From: Sulfurovum sp. FS08-3
Lineage (GTDB): Bacteria; Campylobacterota; Campylobacteria; Campylobacterales; Sulfurovaceae
Assembly: GCA_000830175.1 (NCBI GenBank)
Contig: JQIS01000033.1
Coordinates: 1 to 32,106, forward strand
DNA: 32,106 nucleotides
Direction of reading: 5' to 3'
Below, one piece after another: positions 31,076-32,106 of the stretch. Under the pieces are notes generated by a model. The model was not told the DNA's origin, did no database searches, and saw only the letters and a list, made by a program, of their open reading frames with translations. The position numbers were made by a program, and so were the translations under genes. Position 1 is the stretch's first letter, and every line of letters starts with the position of its first letter.

Positions 31076-31543
31076 TCAACGTTTGACACAACGCACACAC
31101 AATCTATAGCGTTTATTGTAATTGTCAATACCACCGTAGCTAAAATCAATATACCACGCATAGTTTCTATAGTCTGTATGCGTAGTAGCACTCCAATATT
31201 TGCAAGAAGAGTCAAATCCTTGAGCTTTATAGCACGATTGATAGGCACTATGGGTTGCATTTGCAATAATAGCGTTGGTTCTCCCACCGCATCTGCTTAC
31301 TGCCTCTTTGAGTTCCTCTATCGATAGAAGCCAAGCGTCGTTGGCACTGCAAATAGCTTTCGCATTTTCCCATGGGGCTACACACGAACCATCATCCACT
31401 CTTCCACCCTGCATTGTGCAACTATCGCTTGATGGGGTAAACCATTTAGGGGTTGCAAAATCTCTATCCATTCTCTCCTCTTGACCCCAAAGCACAAGAC
31501 TTTGAAACAAAAAGATAGATATCCACACAACTACTCTTTTCAT
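31076..31543 (-). CDS. Secreted cysteine-rich DUF1566-like protein
   Basis: The 155-aa protein starts with a signal peptide (MKRVVVWISIFLFQSLVLWGQ). The rest resembles the DUF1566/Lcl C-terminal fold, with APWENAKAIC, AWLLSIEELKEAV (the usual WRLPT-EEL), KYWSATTHTDYRNYAWYIDF and LCVRCVKR at the end. About nine cysteines suggest disulfides in the periplasm or outside the cell. ATG 31543 is used because AAGGA lies just upstream and it begins the signal peptide; an earlier start lacks both. Function is unknown. It is divergent from the small cytochrome gene. Confidence 0.78.
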   Translation of the reverse strand: MKRVVVWISIFLFQSLVLWGQEERMDRDFATPKWFTPSSDSCTMQGGRVDDGSCVAPWENAKAICSANDAWLLSIEELKEAVSRCGGRTNAIIANATHSAYQSCYKAQGFDSSCKYWSATTHTDYRNYAWYIDFSYGGIDNYNKRYRLCVRCVKR

Positions 31544-31617
31544 TTTTTTCCTTTTGGCATTCTCCAAAGCTTTTAATGCTCACTATGGTATTATTGCATA
31601 AAAATGAGGCGATTTGT

Positions 31618-32058
31618 ATGCAAAAACTTATACTTTTTTCTCTCTTATTCTTAATTTTGGATGCCAAAAATGAATTTATATCGGAGTATGAGTATGGTCA
31701 GATGCTCTACTCCAATCCACGGGGAATTAGTTGTACCAATTGTCACGGAGAGTTTGGCGAGGGAAAGGTAATTGCCACCTACAAACAAGATAATCAAGAG
31801 ATTACGCTCAAAGGAGCCGATATTCGTGATTTAAATCTTACCCAGTTCCACAAAGCCCTCAATGCCAATCACACCATTATGCCACGCTATTATCTTGTCA
31901 ATCAAGAGGTTATTGCCATCTACAAATTTATCAAAGAGAAAAACCGTCGCCTCACCCAACCCAAAATCGAAAACGATGAAGAGGATCTATTTATCTACAG
32001 CGAAGAGAACAATGAGAGCGATTTAGAGCCATCATTAAACACACCTACTACTTTCTAA
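31618..32058 (+). CDS. Small periplasmic c-type cytochrome
   Basis: The 146-aa protein begins with a signal peptide (MQKLILFSLLFLILDAKN) and has a single haem c site, ISCTNCHGEFGEG, near residues 37-49. RYYLVNQEVIAIYKFIKE follows a possible methionine ligand (TIMPRYY). The C-terminus is highly acidic (ENDEEDLFIYSEENNESDLE), an unusual tail that could mediate docking. ATG 31618 begins the signal peptide, with GAGGCG upstream. Electron-transfer partner is unknown. Confidence 0.82.
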   Translation: MQKLILFSLLFLILDAKNEFISEYEYGQMLYSNPRGISCTNCHGEFGEGKVIATYKQDNQEITLKGADIRDLNLTQFHKALNANHTIMPRYYLVNQEVIAIYKFIKEKNRRLTQPKIENDEEDLFIYSEENNESDLEPSLNTPTTF

Positions 32059-32106
32059 AAAAACATTCAAATAACATCACACCCCTTTGGATTATTAACC
32101 ATTTTG

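Noticed and set aside
31576-31617. Upstream extension of the last cytochrome gene to 31576
   Set aside because: It would place 14 polar residues before the signal peptide; the ATG at 31618 begins a normal signal sequence.
1-32106. tRNA, rRNA, insertion sequence and prophage genes
   Set aside because: No cloverleaf-like or rRNA sequence, transposase or phage structural gene was recognised anywhere in the window.

Overview
The window looks like chromosomal DNA from a free-living member of the Campylobacterota (formerly Epsilonproteobacteria), of the Sulfurimonas/Sulfuricurvum/Sulfurovum kind. This placement is inference from gene content, not from a marker search. The content pointing there is a petABC set with a di-heme cytochrome c1, a short-form HisG, a small type III pantothenate kinase, a low GC content and many TATAAT-type -10 boxes. 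Gene density is very high, and no stretch longer than about 250 bp lacks a gene.

Region 1 (1-909) is the 3' part of an AT-rich ATPase of the AAA/DUF4143 type, cut by the window edge. Region 2 (1103-20116) is the main feature: fourteen same-strand genes, mostly overlapping or nearly abutting, for central sugar and glycogen metabolism. In order they are pgi, pfkA, a pyruvate-kinase-like gene, a sugar-1-phosphate nucleotidyltransferase fused to a degenerate phosphomannomutase domain, a GH57 amylase-type gene, a galT-like gene, glgA, a ROK glucokinase, a GT35 phosphorylase-like gene, mgtE, pgm, a DUF4912 gene and a GH57 branching-enzyme-type gene (thirteen protein products of sugar/glycan metabolism or unknown support function plus the Mg2+ channel, counting fusions once). 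Together they could interconvert glucose, glucose-1-P, glucose-6-P and an alpha-glucan, and feed glycolysis down to pyruvate. No classical glgC (ADP-glucose pyrophosphorylase) or GH13 glgB is present. The nucleotidyltransferase fusion and the GH57 enzyme are the obvious candidates to fill those steps.

Region 3 (20163-24571) holds hisG and coaX on the minus strand, then queD, a small monohaem cytochrome c, a VapBC-like toxin-antitoxin pair and the bifunctional NAD(P)HX repair gene nnrE/nnrD on the plus strand. Region 4 (24621-27317) is the cytochrome bc1 operon petABC on the minus strand. Region 5 (27559-32058) is a mixed set: a membrane protein, a PHP-family histidinol phosphatase, a truncated-looking orphan MazE-like antitoxin, a NUDIX hydrolase, a PH-like membrane protein, a 69-aa unknown, a cysteine-rich secreted DUF1566-like protein and a small c-type cytochrome.

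The most interesting observations are these. The GT35 phosphorylase-like protein has Ser in place of the lysine that binds PLP. The pyruvate kinase-like protein has a long N-terminal extension, altered K+-site residues and no C-terminal domain. The nucleotidyltransferase carries a mutase domain without catalytic serine or metal ligands. Two intergenic elements, at 7.7 and 22.4 kb, each consist of a pair of inverted hairpins with shared CTCG/CGAG ends and resemble REP doublets.
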